Assembly (NCBI GenBank): GCA_026126105.1 | Contig: JAHCJV010000036.1 | Location: forward strand, 1 to 52,635 | Reading direction: 5' to 3' | Source of the DNA: Enhydrobacter sp. | GTDB taxonomy: Bacteria; Pseudomonadota; Alphaproteobacteria; Reyranellales; Reyranellaceae | DNA length: 52,635 nucleotides | In this document: piece after piece, positions 8,103 to 16,700 of the stretch | Numbering within the stretch: position 1 is the first letter of the stretch | How the letters are laid out: each line of letters begins with the position of its first letter | Translations under genes and position numbers: made by a program | Notes under the pieces: model-generated | What the model saw: only the letters and a program-made list of their open reading frames with translations | Told to the model about the DNA's origin: nothing | Databases searched by the model: none

Positions 8103-9245
8103 ATGCGCCTCTCTGTCGGCGGTTTCGCCCGCCTCTTCTCCCGTCGCACGCTGATTGCCACCGGCGCCGTGGGTGCCGCGGCGGTCGTCGCGCTGGGCGC
8201 CTTCTCCTGGAAGAGCTCACAGCCCGCGGCTGCTGCGTCCGACCCCGTCGTGCGCCCCGCCCGCGTGGCGACCATCAACTTCCGCTCCCACATGCACAGC
8301 CTGATGCTGGCCGGCATCGTCGCGCCGCGGATCGAAACCACGCTCGGCTTCCGGGTCGCCGGCAAGGTGATCGCGCGCGAGGTCGATGTCGGCGCCGTCG
8401 TGAAGGCCGGCCAACTGATCGCCCGCATTGATCCCACCGACTATCGCCTTGCCGTCGACAATGCCCGCGCCGCGCTCGCATCGGCCGAAGCGGATTTCGC
8501 ACGCGCAAGGGCAGATCTCGACCGCTACCAGATGCTCCGCGGCAGCGCTGCCTTCATGACCCAGACGCTCGAGACGCGGCAGTCGGTCTCCTCCACGACG
8601 CAGGCTCGGGTCGACCAGGCCAGGAGCCAGCTCTCATCGGCCGAGAACAACCTCGCCTACACCGAGCTGCATGCCGACGCTGCGGGGGTCATCACAACCG
8701 TTCTGGCGGAGGTCGGTCAGGTTCTTGCCCAGGGCCAGGGCATGGTGAAGCTCGCGCGCAGCGACGAACTCGAGATCTCGGTGGGCGTGCCGGAGCACCG
8801 GCTGAAGACCGTTCGCGACGCGAGCCGGGTGACGTTCGAGCTGTGGTCCGACACCGGCCGCAGGTACGCAGCCAAGCTGCGCGAGCTGTCTCCGAGCGCC
8901 GATCCGATGACCCGCACCTATCCCGCGCGCTTCACCGTCGTCGAACCGCCCCCTTTCATCGGCATCGGCATGACCGCTTCGCTGATCCTCGCGCGCCCCG
9001 ATCCGGTGCAACTTGCCGAGGTGCCGCTCAGCGCGATCTTCCAGCAGGGCAAGGAGCCCGCCGTATGGGTGGTGGACCCTGCGACCGGTACGGTGTCCCT
9101 CCGCCCGGTCACGATCTCGCGCTGGCGCGACGAGACCGCGCTGATCGCGTCGGGCGTGCGCAACGGCGAGATCATCGCCACGGCCGGCGTTCACAAACTC
9201 GAGCCCGGCCAGAAGGTAAAGCCGATCCTGCCGGGAACCCGCTAG
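8103..9245 (+). CDS. RND efflux periplasmic adaptor (membrane fusion protein)
   Basis: A 380-residue HlyD/AcrA-type adaptor that links an inner-membrane RND pump to an outer-membrane channel. An N-terminal hydrophobic segment (about residues 16-38) serves as anchor or signal. A lipoyl half-motif follows (FRVAGKVIAREVDVGAVVKAG), then a coiled-coil hairpin (about 105-185) and the second lipoyl half (AGVITTVLAEVGQVLAQGQ). Two ATGs are possible. The one at 8094 directly abuts the AAGG, while the one at 8103 has AAGGA eight bases upstream, so 8103 is preferred. It is followed without any gap by the pump gene. No outer-membrane factor gene is present in the window. Confidence 0.9.
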   Translation: MRLSVGGFARLFSRRTLIATGAVGAAAVVALGAFSWKSSQPAAAASDPVVRPARVATINFRSHMHSLMLAGIVAPRIETTLGFRVAGKVIAREVDVGAVVKAGQLIARIDPTDYRLAVDNARAALASAEADFARARADLDRYQMLRGSAAFMTQTLETRQSVSSTTQARVDQARSQLSSAENNLAYTELHADAAGVITTVLAEVGQVLAQGQGMVKLARSDELEISVGVPEHRLKTVRDASRVTFELWSDTGRRYAAKLRELSPSADPMTRTYPARFTVVEPPPFIGIGMTASLILARPDPVQLAEVPLSAIFQQGKEPAVWVVDPATGTVSLRPVTISRWRDETALIASGVRNGEIIATAGVHKLEPGQKVKPILPGTR

Positions 9246-12200
9246 ATGACCGCCCGCGGCCCCAACCTCTCCGAGCTGGCGCTCAAGAACAGCACGCTGA
9301 CGCTGTTCTTCATGATCGTACTGACGGCCGCCGGCGTGTTCGCCTACTTCAATCTCGGCCGCGCCGAAGACCCACCCTTCACCATCAAGCAGATGATCGT
9401 CTCGGCTGCGTGGCCGGGCGCCACTTCGCGCGAGATGGAACTGCAGGTCACCGACAAGCTCGAGACCAAGCTGCAGGAGCTGCCCTACTTCTACAATGTC
9501 CAGAGCTACACCAAGCCGGGCGAGACGGTGATCTTCGTCTCGCTGCGCGACGACGTTCCGCCGGCGAAGGTGCCCGATCTCTGGTACCAGGTGCGCAAGA
9601 AGATCGGTGACATTCGCGGGACGCTGCCGCAGGGCGTGCTCGGTCCGAACTTCAACGACGAATACGGCGACACTTACAGCCTGATCTGGGCTTTCGAGGC
9701 CGATGGCTTCTCCGATGCCGAGCTCAAGGCGATGGTCAGGGAGGCGCGGCTGCGGCTGCTGCGCGTGCCCGATGTGACCAAAGCCGACCTGTTCGGTGTG
9801 CAGGACGAGAAGATCTATATCGAGTTCAGCCACGCACGACTGGCCATGATGGGTGTCCCGATCGACCAGATCCTCGACGTCGTGCGCAAGCAGAACGCGA
9901 TCGCCGCCTCGGGCACGATCGAGACCAGGGGCGAGCGTATGGCGATCCGGGTCGACGGCGCACCCTCCTCCGCCGAGCAGCTCATGGCGCTGCCGTTCAG
10001 CGCCGCCGGTCGCACCCTGACCATGGGCGACGTTGCCGAGATCACGCGCGGCTACACCGATCCGCGCCAGTTCTCCATGCGCTTCAACGGCAAGCCGGTG
10101 ATCGGCCTGGGCGTCGTCATGCAGCCCGGCGGCAACGTCCAGGCCCTCGGCAAGGCGCTGGACGAAGCCATGGCCGGCATCGAGCGCGACCTGCCGGTCG
10201 GCATCACCGTGCATCGTGTCGCCAACCAGCCCGAGGTGGTGCAGGAATCGGTGGACGAATTCACCCGGTCGCTGGCCGAAGCGCTCGGCATCGTGCTGGT
10301 CGTGTCGTTCCTGAGCCTGGGGTTCCGCACCGGGATCATCGTTGCGCTGTCGGTGCCGCTGGTGCTGGCGATCACCTTCGTCGGCATGATGCTGCTCGGC
10401 ATCGACTTCCAGCGCATCTCGCTCGGCGCGCTGATCATCGCGCTCGGACTGCTGGTCGACGATGCCATCATCGCCGTCGAGATGATGATGGTGAAGCTCG
10501 AGCAGGGCTTCAGCCGCATGGAAGCAGCGACCTACGCCTACACCTCTACCGCCTTCCCGATGCTCACCGGCACGCTGATCACGGCCGCCGGCTTCGTGCC
10601 GGTCGGCTTCGCCAAGTCCAGCGCCGGCGAGTACACCAACTCGATCTTCTGGGTGGTCGGCCTGTCGCTGGTAATCTCCTGGTTCGTGGCAGTTCTGTTC
10701 ACGCCTTGGATCGGCTACCGCCTGCTGCCGACGCCCAAGGCGGGCGCCCATCACGACCCGTATGGCGGCCGGCTCTACCGGATATTCCGCGCGGTCGTGA
10801 CCTGGTGCCTGACCTGGCGCTGGATCACGATCGGGGTGACGGCGCTCGCCTTCGTCGGCGCGATGGCCTCGTTCGGCCTGGTGCAGAAGCAGTTTTTCCC
10901 GACTGCCAACCGGCCCGAACTGATCGTCGACCTCCGGCTGGCGCAGGGCGCCTCCTACCGCGCGACCGACGCCGAGGTGAAGAAGCTCGAGCAGTGGCTG
11001 GGCGGCAATCCCGACGTCGCCCACTACACCTCGTATATCGGCGCCGGTTCGCCGCGCTTCTACCTGCCGACGGTACCCGAGCTCACCAACTCGAATTTCG
11101 GCCAGGTGATCGTCGTGACCAAGGACCTCGAGGCGCGCGAGCGCGTCGTGGTATCGCTCGACACGCTGTTCAAGGAAGGCTTCGAGGCCGTGCGCGCCCG
11201 CGTGCAGCGGCTGCAGAACGGCCCGCCGGTCGCCTATCCCGTGATGTTCCGCGTGCTGGGCGAGGATCCGCAGAAGGTGCGGGCCGTGGCCGAACGGGTC
11301 CGGCAGGTCTTCAAGGCCGATCCCGACACGCGCGACGTCAACTTCGACTGGAATGAGCTGGCCAAGTCGGTACGGCTCGATGTCGACCAGGCCAAGGCGC
11401 GCGCGCTCGGCGTCGATTCCCAGCTGCTGAGCAACGCGCTGCAGACGATGCTGTCCGGCGTTGTCGTGACCCAATATCGCGAGGGCGTCGAGACGATCGA
11501 CGTGGTGGCGCGCGCGGTGCCCGCGGAGCGGCTGAGCGTCGAGGGCCTGGAGTCCATCCACCTGCGCACGGCGACCGGCGGCATCGTCTCGCTCGCCCAG
11601 TTGGCAACGCTGCATTTCGAGCTCGAGGAGCCCATCCTGTGGCGCCGCAACAAGGAGCTGCTGATGACCGTGCGCGCCGGTGTCACCGACGGCGTGCAGG
11701 GTCCCGACGTGGCGACGCGGCTCGACAAGGCGCTCGAGCCGGTGCGCGCCTCGCTGCCGCCGGGCTACAGGATCGAGGTCGGCGGCGACAAGGAGGAGAG
11801 CGCCAAGAGTCAGGGCTCGATCTTCAAGATGATGCCGGTGATGGCCTTCCTCACCCTGCTCTTCCTGATGCTGCAGCTCCGCAGCTTCTCGAAGCTCGCG
11901 CTGGTGCTGCTCACCGCGCCTCTGGGCATGATCGGCGTGGCGCTTTTCCTGCTGCTGTTCGATCAGCCGTTCGGCTTCGTGTCCCTGCTCGGCACCATCG
12001 CGCTCGCCGGCATGATCATGCGCAACTCGGTTATCCTGGTCGACCAGATCGACCAGGACATCGAAGCCGGACACGCCGCCTGGGATGCCGTGATCGACGC
12101 CACCGTGCGCCGCGCCCGGCCCATCATTCTCACCGCGGGAACGGCCATCTTCGCCATGATTCCGCTGTCGCGCAGCGTGTTCTGGGGCCCGATGGCGGTG

Positions 12201-12356
12201 GCGCTGATGGGCGGCCTGCTGATCGCGACCGCCCTCACCCTGCTGTTCCTCCCGGCGCTCTACGCTGCCTGGTTCCGGGTGAAGCGTCCCGATGCGGCGA
12301 CCGCTACACAACCTGTCCGCCACGACCCGCCGCCGCTCGCCCTCGCCGCAGAGTAG
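9246..12356 (+). CDS. RND family efflux transporter permease
   Basis: A 1036-residue inner-membrane proton-driven pump, the normal length for AcrB-type exporters. It starts immediately after the adaptor's TAG. Twelve membrane helices are expected. Helix 4 carries LLVDDAII with Asp405 and Asp406, corresponding to the proton-relay Asp407/Asp408 of AcrB. Both large periplasmic loops are present. The helix-4 spacing and the general pattern fit drug or solvent exporters rather than CusA metal pumps, but the substrate cannot be read from the sequence. The pump probably borrows a TolC-like channel encoded elsewhere. It is likely controlled by the divergent TetR protein. Confidence 0.94.
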   Translation: MTARGPNLSELALKNSTLTLFFMIVLTAAGVFAYFNLGRAEDPPFTIKQMIVSAAWPGATSREMELQVTDKLETKLQELPYFYNVQSYTKPGETVIFVSLRDDVPPAKVPDLWYQVRKKIGDIRGTLPQGVLGPNFNDEYGDTYSLIWAFEADGFSDAELKAMVREARLRLLRVPDVTKADLFGVQDEKIYIEFSHARLAMMGVPIDQILDVVRKQNAIAASGTIETRGERMAIRVDGAPSSAEQLMALPFSAAGRTLTMGDVAEITRGYTDPRQFSMRFNGKPVIGLGVVMQPGGNVQALGKALDEAMAGIERDLPVGITVHRVANQPEVVQESVDEFTRSLAEALGIVLVVSFLSLGFRTGIIVALSVPLVLAITFVGMMLLGIDFQRISLGALIIALGLLVDDAIIAVEMMMVKLEQGFSRMEAATYAYTSTAFPMLTGTLITAAGFVPVGFAKSSAGEYTNSIFWVVGLSLVISWFVAVLFTPWIGYRLLPTPKAGAHHDPYGGRLYRIFRAVVTWCLTWRWITIGVTALAFVGAMASFGLVQKQFFPTANRPELIVDLRLAQGASYRATDAEVKKLEQWLGGNPDVAHYTSYIGAGSPRFYLPTVPELTNSNFGQVIVVTKDLEARERVVVSLDTLFKEGFEAVRARVQRLQNGPPVAYPVMFRVLGEDPQKVRAVAERVRQVFKADPDTRDVNFDWNELAKSVRLDVDQAKARALGVDSQLLSNALQTMLSGVVVTQYREGVETIDVVARAVPAERLSVEGLESIHLRTATGGIVSLAQLATLHFELEEPILWRRNKELLMTVRAGVTDGVQGPDVATRLDKALEPVRASLPPGYRIEVGGDKEESAKSQGSIFKMMPVMAFLTLLFLMLQLRSFSKLALVLLTAPLGMIGVALFLLLFDQPFGFVSLLGTIALAGMIMRNSVILVDQIDQDIEAGHAAWDAVIDATVRRARPIILTAGTAIFAMIPLSRSVFWGPMAVALMGGLLIATALTLLFLPALYAAWFRVKRPDAATATQPVRHDPPPLALAAE

Positions 12357-12457
12357 GTACCGGATATAGACCGGAGAGGCTTGGACGGCGCACGCCCACG
12401 ATGCATCATGGCGGAGCGCTAGCCTAAGGCGCGCCGATGCAGGTGGGAGAGACGCCG

Positions 12458-14062
12458 ATGAACGGATCTTCGGTCGGTCCGGAGGGCGGCAGGGCCAGCC
12501 GCCGGGCTTTCATGGCAGGCCTCACGGCGGCCTGCACCGTGCCGTCGACCCAAGCATCCGGCCAAGCATCCGGCCAGACCGCCACCCCGTCAACCCCTTC
12601 GGCGGAGCGCGGCAGGTGGTATCGCACCGCCGGCGAGCAGGTCGCCGACCTCGCCAACCGCCGCGTCTCGTCGGTCGAACTGCTCGACCAGGCGATCGCG
12701 CGGATCGAGGGTCTCGACAAATCGATCAAAGCTGTCGTGGTGCGCGATTTCGATCAGGCGCGCCTGGCGGCGACCGCCGCCGACCAGGCGCTGGCGCGCG
12801 GCGAGCGGCGGCCCCTGCTCGGCCTGCCGATGACCGTGAAGGAATCGTACAACATCGCGGGCCTGCCCACGACCTGGGGCTTCCCCGCCTACAGGGACTT
12901 TCGGCCGGCCGAAGATGCGGTCGTGGTCGAGCGGCTGAAGGCTGCCGGCGCGGTGATCATCGGCAAGACCAACGTGCCGGTGGCGCTGGCCGACTGGCAG
13001 AGCACCAATCCGATCTATGGCACCACCAACAATCCCTACGACCTCGAGCGGACGCCCGGCGGCTCATCGGGTGGCTCCGCTGCAGCACTCGCGGCGGGCT
13101 ACGTGGCGCTCGAGGCCGGCTCCGACATCGGCGGCTCGCTGCGCACGCCGGCGCACTATTGCGGCGTATTCGCCCACAAGCCGACCTACGGCATCGTGCC
13201 GACGCGCGGCCAGAGCTTCCCGGGGCTACCGGCCCTGCCGTCGGCCGGCGACGGGCTGTCGGTCGTCGGGCCGATGGCGCGTAGCGCGGGCGACATCGCG
13301 CTCGCGCTCGACGTGATCGCGGGACCCGACGAGCAGCGCGACGGCGTCGGCTGGCGGCTGGTGCTGCCGCGCCCGCGCCACCACGCGTTGCGCGATTTCC
13401 GCGTGCTGCTGCTCGACAGCCATCCGCTGGGCGCCACCGCCGAGGCGATCCGGACGACGCTGGAGCAACTCGGCGACAACCTCGGCAAGAAAGGCGTCAC
13501 GGTGGCGCGGCAGAGCCCCCTGTTGCCCGATCTGGCCGAAGCGACCCGCAACTATATGCGCCTGCTGGGCCCTGTGCTGACACAGGGCCGCCCACCCGAG
13601 TTCTACGAGCAGATGCGAGAGATTGCAGCGCGGATGGGCGCCGGCAACCAGAGCCTCGACGCGATCTACCTGCGAGGCGCCAATGTCGGCTGGCGCGACT
13701 GGCAGGCGGCAGCGAACATGCGGACGAGGCTCCAGCGCCAGTGGGCGACGCTGTTCAAGCAATGGGACGTCGTGCTCTGCCCCGCGATGCCAACGGTGGC
13801 GTTCAAGCACGACCATTCGGACATGAGCAGTCGCCATCTAGAGGTCGACGGCAAGAGCGAGCCCTACACCAATCACATCATTTGGGCGGGCCTTGCCACC
13901 GGCGCCCAGCTTCCCGCAACTGTCGCGCCGATCGGGCGCACGGAAACCGGCCTGCCGATCGGGGTACAGATCATCGGGCCATACCTGGAGGATCTCACCC
14001 CCATCCGGTTCGCGCAGCTGCTGGAGCAGAATTTCGGCGGGTTCGTGCCGCCTGCACTCTAG
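12458..14062 (+). CDS. Amidase (amidase-signature family), Tat-exported
   Basis: A 534-residue enzyme with the amidase-signature triad: Lys128 (MTVKES), the Ser203/Ser204 pair in GGSSGGS, and the nucleophile Ser227 in GSDIGGSLRTP. A twin-arginine signal lies at the N-terminus (ASRRAFMAGLTAACTVP), so the folded enzyme is probably exported to the periplasm. The ATG at 12458 is chosen over 12437 because GGGAGA lies 7 bases upstream. The linker after the signal contains the tandem ASGQ-ASGQ, encoded by a 12-base tandem repeat at 12551-12574. It probably hydrolyses an amide to acid plus ammonia, and the real substrate is unknown. It is convergent with the enolase-superfamily gene. Confidence 0.9.
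   Translation: MNGSSVGPEGGRASRRAFMAGLTAACTVPSTQASGQASGQTATPSTPSAERGRWYRTAGEQVADLANRRVSSVELLDQAIARIEGLDKSIKAVVVRDFDQARLAATAADQALARGERRPLLGLPMTVKESYNIAGLPTTWGFPAYRDFRPAEDAVVVERLKAAGAVIIGKTNVPVALADWQSTNPIYGTTNNPYDLERTPGGSSGGSAAALAAGYVALEAGSDIGGSLRTPAHYCGVFAHKPTYGIVPTRGQSFPGLPALPSAGDGLSVVGPMARSAGDIALALDVIAGPDEQRDGVGWRLVLPRPRHHALRDFRVLLLDSHPLGATAEAIRTTLEQLGDNLGKKGVTVARQSPLLPDLAEATRNYMRLLGPVLTQGRPPEFYEQMREIAARMGAGNQSLDAIYLRGANVGWRDWQAAANMRTRLQRQWATLFKQWDVVLCPAMPTVAFKHDHSDMSSRHLEVDGKSEPYTNHIIWAGLATGAQLPATVAPIGRTETGLPIGVQIIGPYLEDLTPIRFAQLLEQNFGGFVPPAL
12551..12574 (+). repeat. 12-base tandem repeat in the amidase linker
   Basis: The unit CAAGCATCCGGC occurs twice in direct tandem and encodes repeated QASG residues between the Tat signal and the catalytic domain. 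Being in frame and in a linker, copy-number change would probably be tolerated. Confidence 0.85.
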
Positions 14063-14067
14063 GATTC

Positions 14068-15156
14068 TCAGGCCCGCACGGCTTCCAGCCTCTTCCAGTC
14101 GAATTCGACGCCATGGCCGGCGCGCTCGGGCGCGATGGCCTTGCCGTCCTCGATGCGCATCGGATCTGCGATGTAGTTGTTGATTCCGAAGCCGTGCGTC
14201 TCGAGGAAGCTGCGGTTGGGGCACGCGGCGAGCAGATGCACGGTGACGTCATGCGCGCCATGTGACGTGACCGGCAGATTGAACGCCTCCGCGAGGTGCG
14301 CCACCTTCATGAAAACCGTGACGCCGCCGCAGTTGGTGACATCCGGCTCGGGGTAGCTCACGCCGCCGGCCGAGATCATCTGCTGGAACTCCCACAACGT
14401 GCGGAAATTCTCGCCCGTCGCTACGGGCAGCCCGCCGTCGCGCATCACCCTCGCGTGGCCCGCGACGTCGTCCGGGATGGTCGGTTCCTCGAGCCACACC
14501 AAGTCGAACTCCCGCAGAGCCCGTGCCCGCCGGATCGCCTCGTCCACGGACCATTTCATGTTGGCGTCGACCATCAGCGGGAAGTCGTCGCCCAGGTGCT
14601 TGCGCATCGCGCCGATGCGCTCGACATCCTCCCGAAGCCTGTCCCGCCCCACCTTGGTCTTGATGGCCCGGAAGCCCTTCGCCAGGTTGGCGTCGGTCTG
14701 CGCCAGCAAATCCTTCACGGAGAGATCGAGGTCGATGCCGCCCGCATAGCACGGTACCTTTCCGTCGTGCCCACCAAGCAAGCGATAGAGCGGCAGGTTC
14801 GCCCGCCGCGCCTTGAGGTCCCACAGCGCCATGTCGAGCGCCGAAAGCGCGAGCACGGCCGCGCCGCCCCGGCCGCCGTAATGCAGCGCCCACCAGACCT
14901 TCTGCCACACCGCCTCGATCAGCTCGCAATCGGCATCGGCCAAGACATCAGGAAGTTCGCGCGCCAGGATATGATGGATGGCGCCGCCGTTATGGCCCGT
15001 CGTGTAGGTGTAGCCAACACCCTGCTGCCCATCAGCATCGGTGATACGAACGGTGACGAGTTCGAAAGAGGTCATGACACCGTGGGTCGAATCGGATGCC
15101 GGCACGTCGAGCGGAATGCGGAAATGTCGAGATTCAACCGACTTCAGCTTTGCCAT
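14068..15156 (-). CDS. Mandelate racemase/muconate lactonizing family enzyme
   Basis: A 362-residue enolase-superfamily member. The KxK motif of the mandelate-racemase subgroup is present (Lys166 and Lys168 in AIKTKVG). So are the three metal ligands Asp197 (VDAN), Glu223 (WLEEP) and Glu249 (TGEN), and a probable Asp272/His299 dyad (PDVTNCGG, TSHGAHD). Such enzymes abstract the alpha-proton of a carboxylate, commonly to dehydrate an acid sugar or racemise a hydroxy acid. The gene starts 16 bases after the pyroglutamyl-peptidase stop on the same strand, so the two are probably co-transcribed. The substrate is not evident. Confidence 0.9.
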   Translation of the reverse strand: MAKLKSVESRHFRIPLDVPASDSTHGVMTSFELVTVRITDADGQQGVGYTYTTGHNGGAIHHILARELPDVLADADCELIEAVWQKVWWALHYGGRGGAAVLALSALDMALWDLKARRANLPLYRLLGGHDGKVPCYAGGIDLDLSVKDLLAQTDANLAKGFRAIKTKVGRDRLREDVERIGAMRKHLGDDFPLMVDANMKWSVDEAIRRARALREFDLVWLEEPTIPDDVAGHARVMRDGGLPVATGENFRTLWEFQQMISAGGVSYPEPDVTNCGGVTVFMKVAHLAEAFNLPVTSHGAHDVTVHLLAACPNRSFLETHGFGINNYIADPMRIEDGKAIAPERAGHGVEFDWKRLEAVRA

Positions 15157-15172
15157 GACCGGCCTCGCCTCT

Positions 15173-15814
15173 CTATGAAATCCGCCCTTCGACCGAGTGC
15201 AGGTCCGTCTGGCGCACGGCGCTCACCGCAAGGGTGATCTCGATGCCGCGCACGATGTCGTCGAGGGACATCGACGGCGCACCGCCGACGCGGGCCGCTT
15301 GCTCGGGAATGTAGGGGATGTGCAGAAAGCCGCCGCGGAAGCCCATCGCGTGCTGCTCGGCCATGTCCATGACGCAATAGAAGACGTGATTGCAGACGAA
15401 GCTGCCGGCGGTGTTCGACACTGCCGCTGGTAGCCCAGCCTTGCGCATCTCCGTTACGCACGCCTTGATCGGCAAGGTCGAGAGATAGGCGGCGGGTCCG
15501 TCGCGGACCACGGGCCGGTCGATCGGCTGCTTGCCATCGTTGTCCTTGATTCGCGCATCCTGGACGTTGATCGCCACCCGTTCGAGGCAAAGCTCGGAGC
15601 GGCCTCCCGCCTGGCCCACGCCCAGCACGATATCCGGCTGGACCTCGTGGATCGCGCCGCGCAGCACGATGGGTGAACGGGCGAAGGATGTCGGAAGCTC
15701 GACCGTATGGACGGTCATTCCGCTGATCCTGCGCTTCAGGCGCCGCACCGCCAACGATGACGGATTGACCTTGTCGCCGCCAAAGGCATCGAAACCCGTG
15801 ACCAACGCTCTCAT
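15173..15814 (-). CDS. pcp: Pyroglutamyl-peptidase I
   Basis: A 213-residue cytoplasmic cysteine peptidase (family C15) that removes N-terminal 5-oxoproline from peptides. The catalytic triad is complete: Glu78 in CLERVA, Cys141 in GSFVCNHVFY and His165 in GFLHIPYIP. The start MRALVTGFDAFGG is the family N-terminus. The ATG at 15814 has AGAGG nine bases upstream and is preferred over a TTG two codons earlier at 15820. It is first in a two-gene unit with the enolase-family gene and lies just beyond the terminator of the molybdenum hydroxylase operon. Confidence 0.93.
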   Translation of the reverse strand: MRALVTGFDAFGGDKVNPSSLAVRRLKRRISGMTVHTVELPTSFARSPIVLRGAIHEVQPDIVLGVGQAGGRSELCLERVAINVQDARIKDNDGKQPIDRPVVRDGPAAYLSTLPIKACVTEMRKAGLPAAVSNTAGSFVCNHVFYCVMDMAEQHAMGFRGGFLHIPYIPEQAARVGGAPSMSLDDIVRGIEITLAVSAVRQTDLHSVEGRIS

Positions 15815-15841
15815 GTCCAACGACCTCTGCCGGGATGTCCC

Positions 15842-15875
15842 AAAAAGAGGGGGCGCCCCTTCCGGAACGCCCCTG
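15842..15875 (-). terminator. Rho-independent terminator of the molybdenum hydroxylase operon
   Basis: On the minus strand the arm AGGGGCG (from 15875 downward) pairs with CGCCCCCT across a TTCCGGAAGGG loop, and the stem is followed directly by CTTTTT (15847-15842). It sits 27 bases after the stop of the FAD subunit gene and just before pcp, so it separates the two units. Confidence 0.8.
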
Positions 15876-15901
15876 ATAGTAACCGGTTCGTGTCAGCGCG
15901 A

Positions 15902-16699
15902 CTACTTGTTGGCCTGGTCCACCGCGCGACGCGCCATGACGGTGACGAGGTGCGCGCGATACTCGGCGCTGCCGTGGATATCGCTGTTCAGGCCATCGGC
16001 CGGAATCTTGATGTCCTTGATCGCGTCCGACGAGAAATTCTTCGACAGCGCGTCTTCCATTGCCTTGACGCGGAACACGGACGGGCCGGCGCCGGTAACC
16101 GCGACTCGGACGCCGCCCGCGGTCTTGGCCACGAACACGCCGACCATGGCGTAGCGCGATGCGGGGTTGCGGAACTTCTCGTAGCCCGCCTTCTCGGGCT
16201 TCGGGAAGCTCACCGCCGTGATCAGCTCGCCATCCTTGAGGGCCGTCTCGAACAGCCCCTTGAAGAAGTCGTCGGCCTTGTGCTTGCCCTCGGTGGTGGT
16301 GATCGTCGCATCGAGCGCCACGACCGCCGCCGGGTAATCGGCTGCCGGATCGGCATTGGCGACCGAACCGCCGATGGTGCCGCGGTTGCGCACCGCAGGA
16401 TCCCCGATCAGGGCAGCGAGCTGGGCAAGAGCGGGGATGGTCTTCTTCACGTCGGCGGAGCTCGCCACATCGGCGTGCCGGGTCATCCCCCCGATGGTGA
16501 CACCGTTGCCTTCGACCTTGATGCCGGTGAGCTCCTTGATTCCGTTGAGATCAACCAGGTCGCTCGGCTTGGACAGCCGCATCTTAAGCGTCGGGATCAG
16601 TGTCATGCCGCCCGAAACCGGCCGCGCCTCCGGCTTGTCCTTCAGAGCGGCCAATGCTTCCGCGAGCGTCTTGGGATGGTGATAAGCGAAATCGTACAT
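15902..16699 (-). CDS. Molybdenum hydroxylase FAD-binding subunit (CoxM-like)
   Basis: A 265-residue medium subunit of a xanthine dehydrogenase/CO dehydrogenase-type enzyme. It starts MYDFAYHHPKTLAEAL. The two FAD-binding loops are visible as SGGMTLIP near residue 30 and RNRGTIGGSVANADPAADYP near 105-125. It passes electrons from the 2Fe-2S clusters through FAD to the final acceptor. Its ATG lies one base after the large-subunit stop (TGACATG), so it is translationally linked. It is the last gene before the terminator at 15842-15875. Confidence 0.92.
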   Translation of the reverse strand: MYDFAYHHPKTLAEALAALKDKPEARPVSGGMTLIPTLKMRLSKPSDLVDLNGIKELTGIKVEGNGVTIGGMTRHADVASSADVKKTIPALAQLAALIGDPAVRNRGTIGGSVANADPAADYPAAVVALDATITTTEGKHKADDFFKGLFETALKDGELITAVSFPKPEKAGYEKFRNPASRYAMVGVFVAKTAGGVRVAVTGAGPSVFRVKAMEDALSKNFSSDAIKDIKIPADGLNSDIHGSAEYRAHLVTVMARRAVDQANK

Positions 16700-16700
16700 G

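Noticed and set aside
8634..12323. A 1229-codon open frame on the minus strand
   Set aside because: It is fully antisense to the RND adaptor and pump genes. Its product is low-complexity Arg/His/Asp-rich sequence, the usual shadow of GC-rich codon bias.
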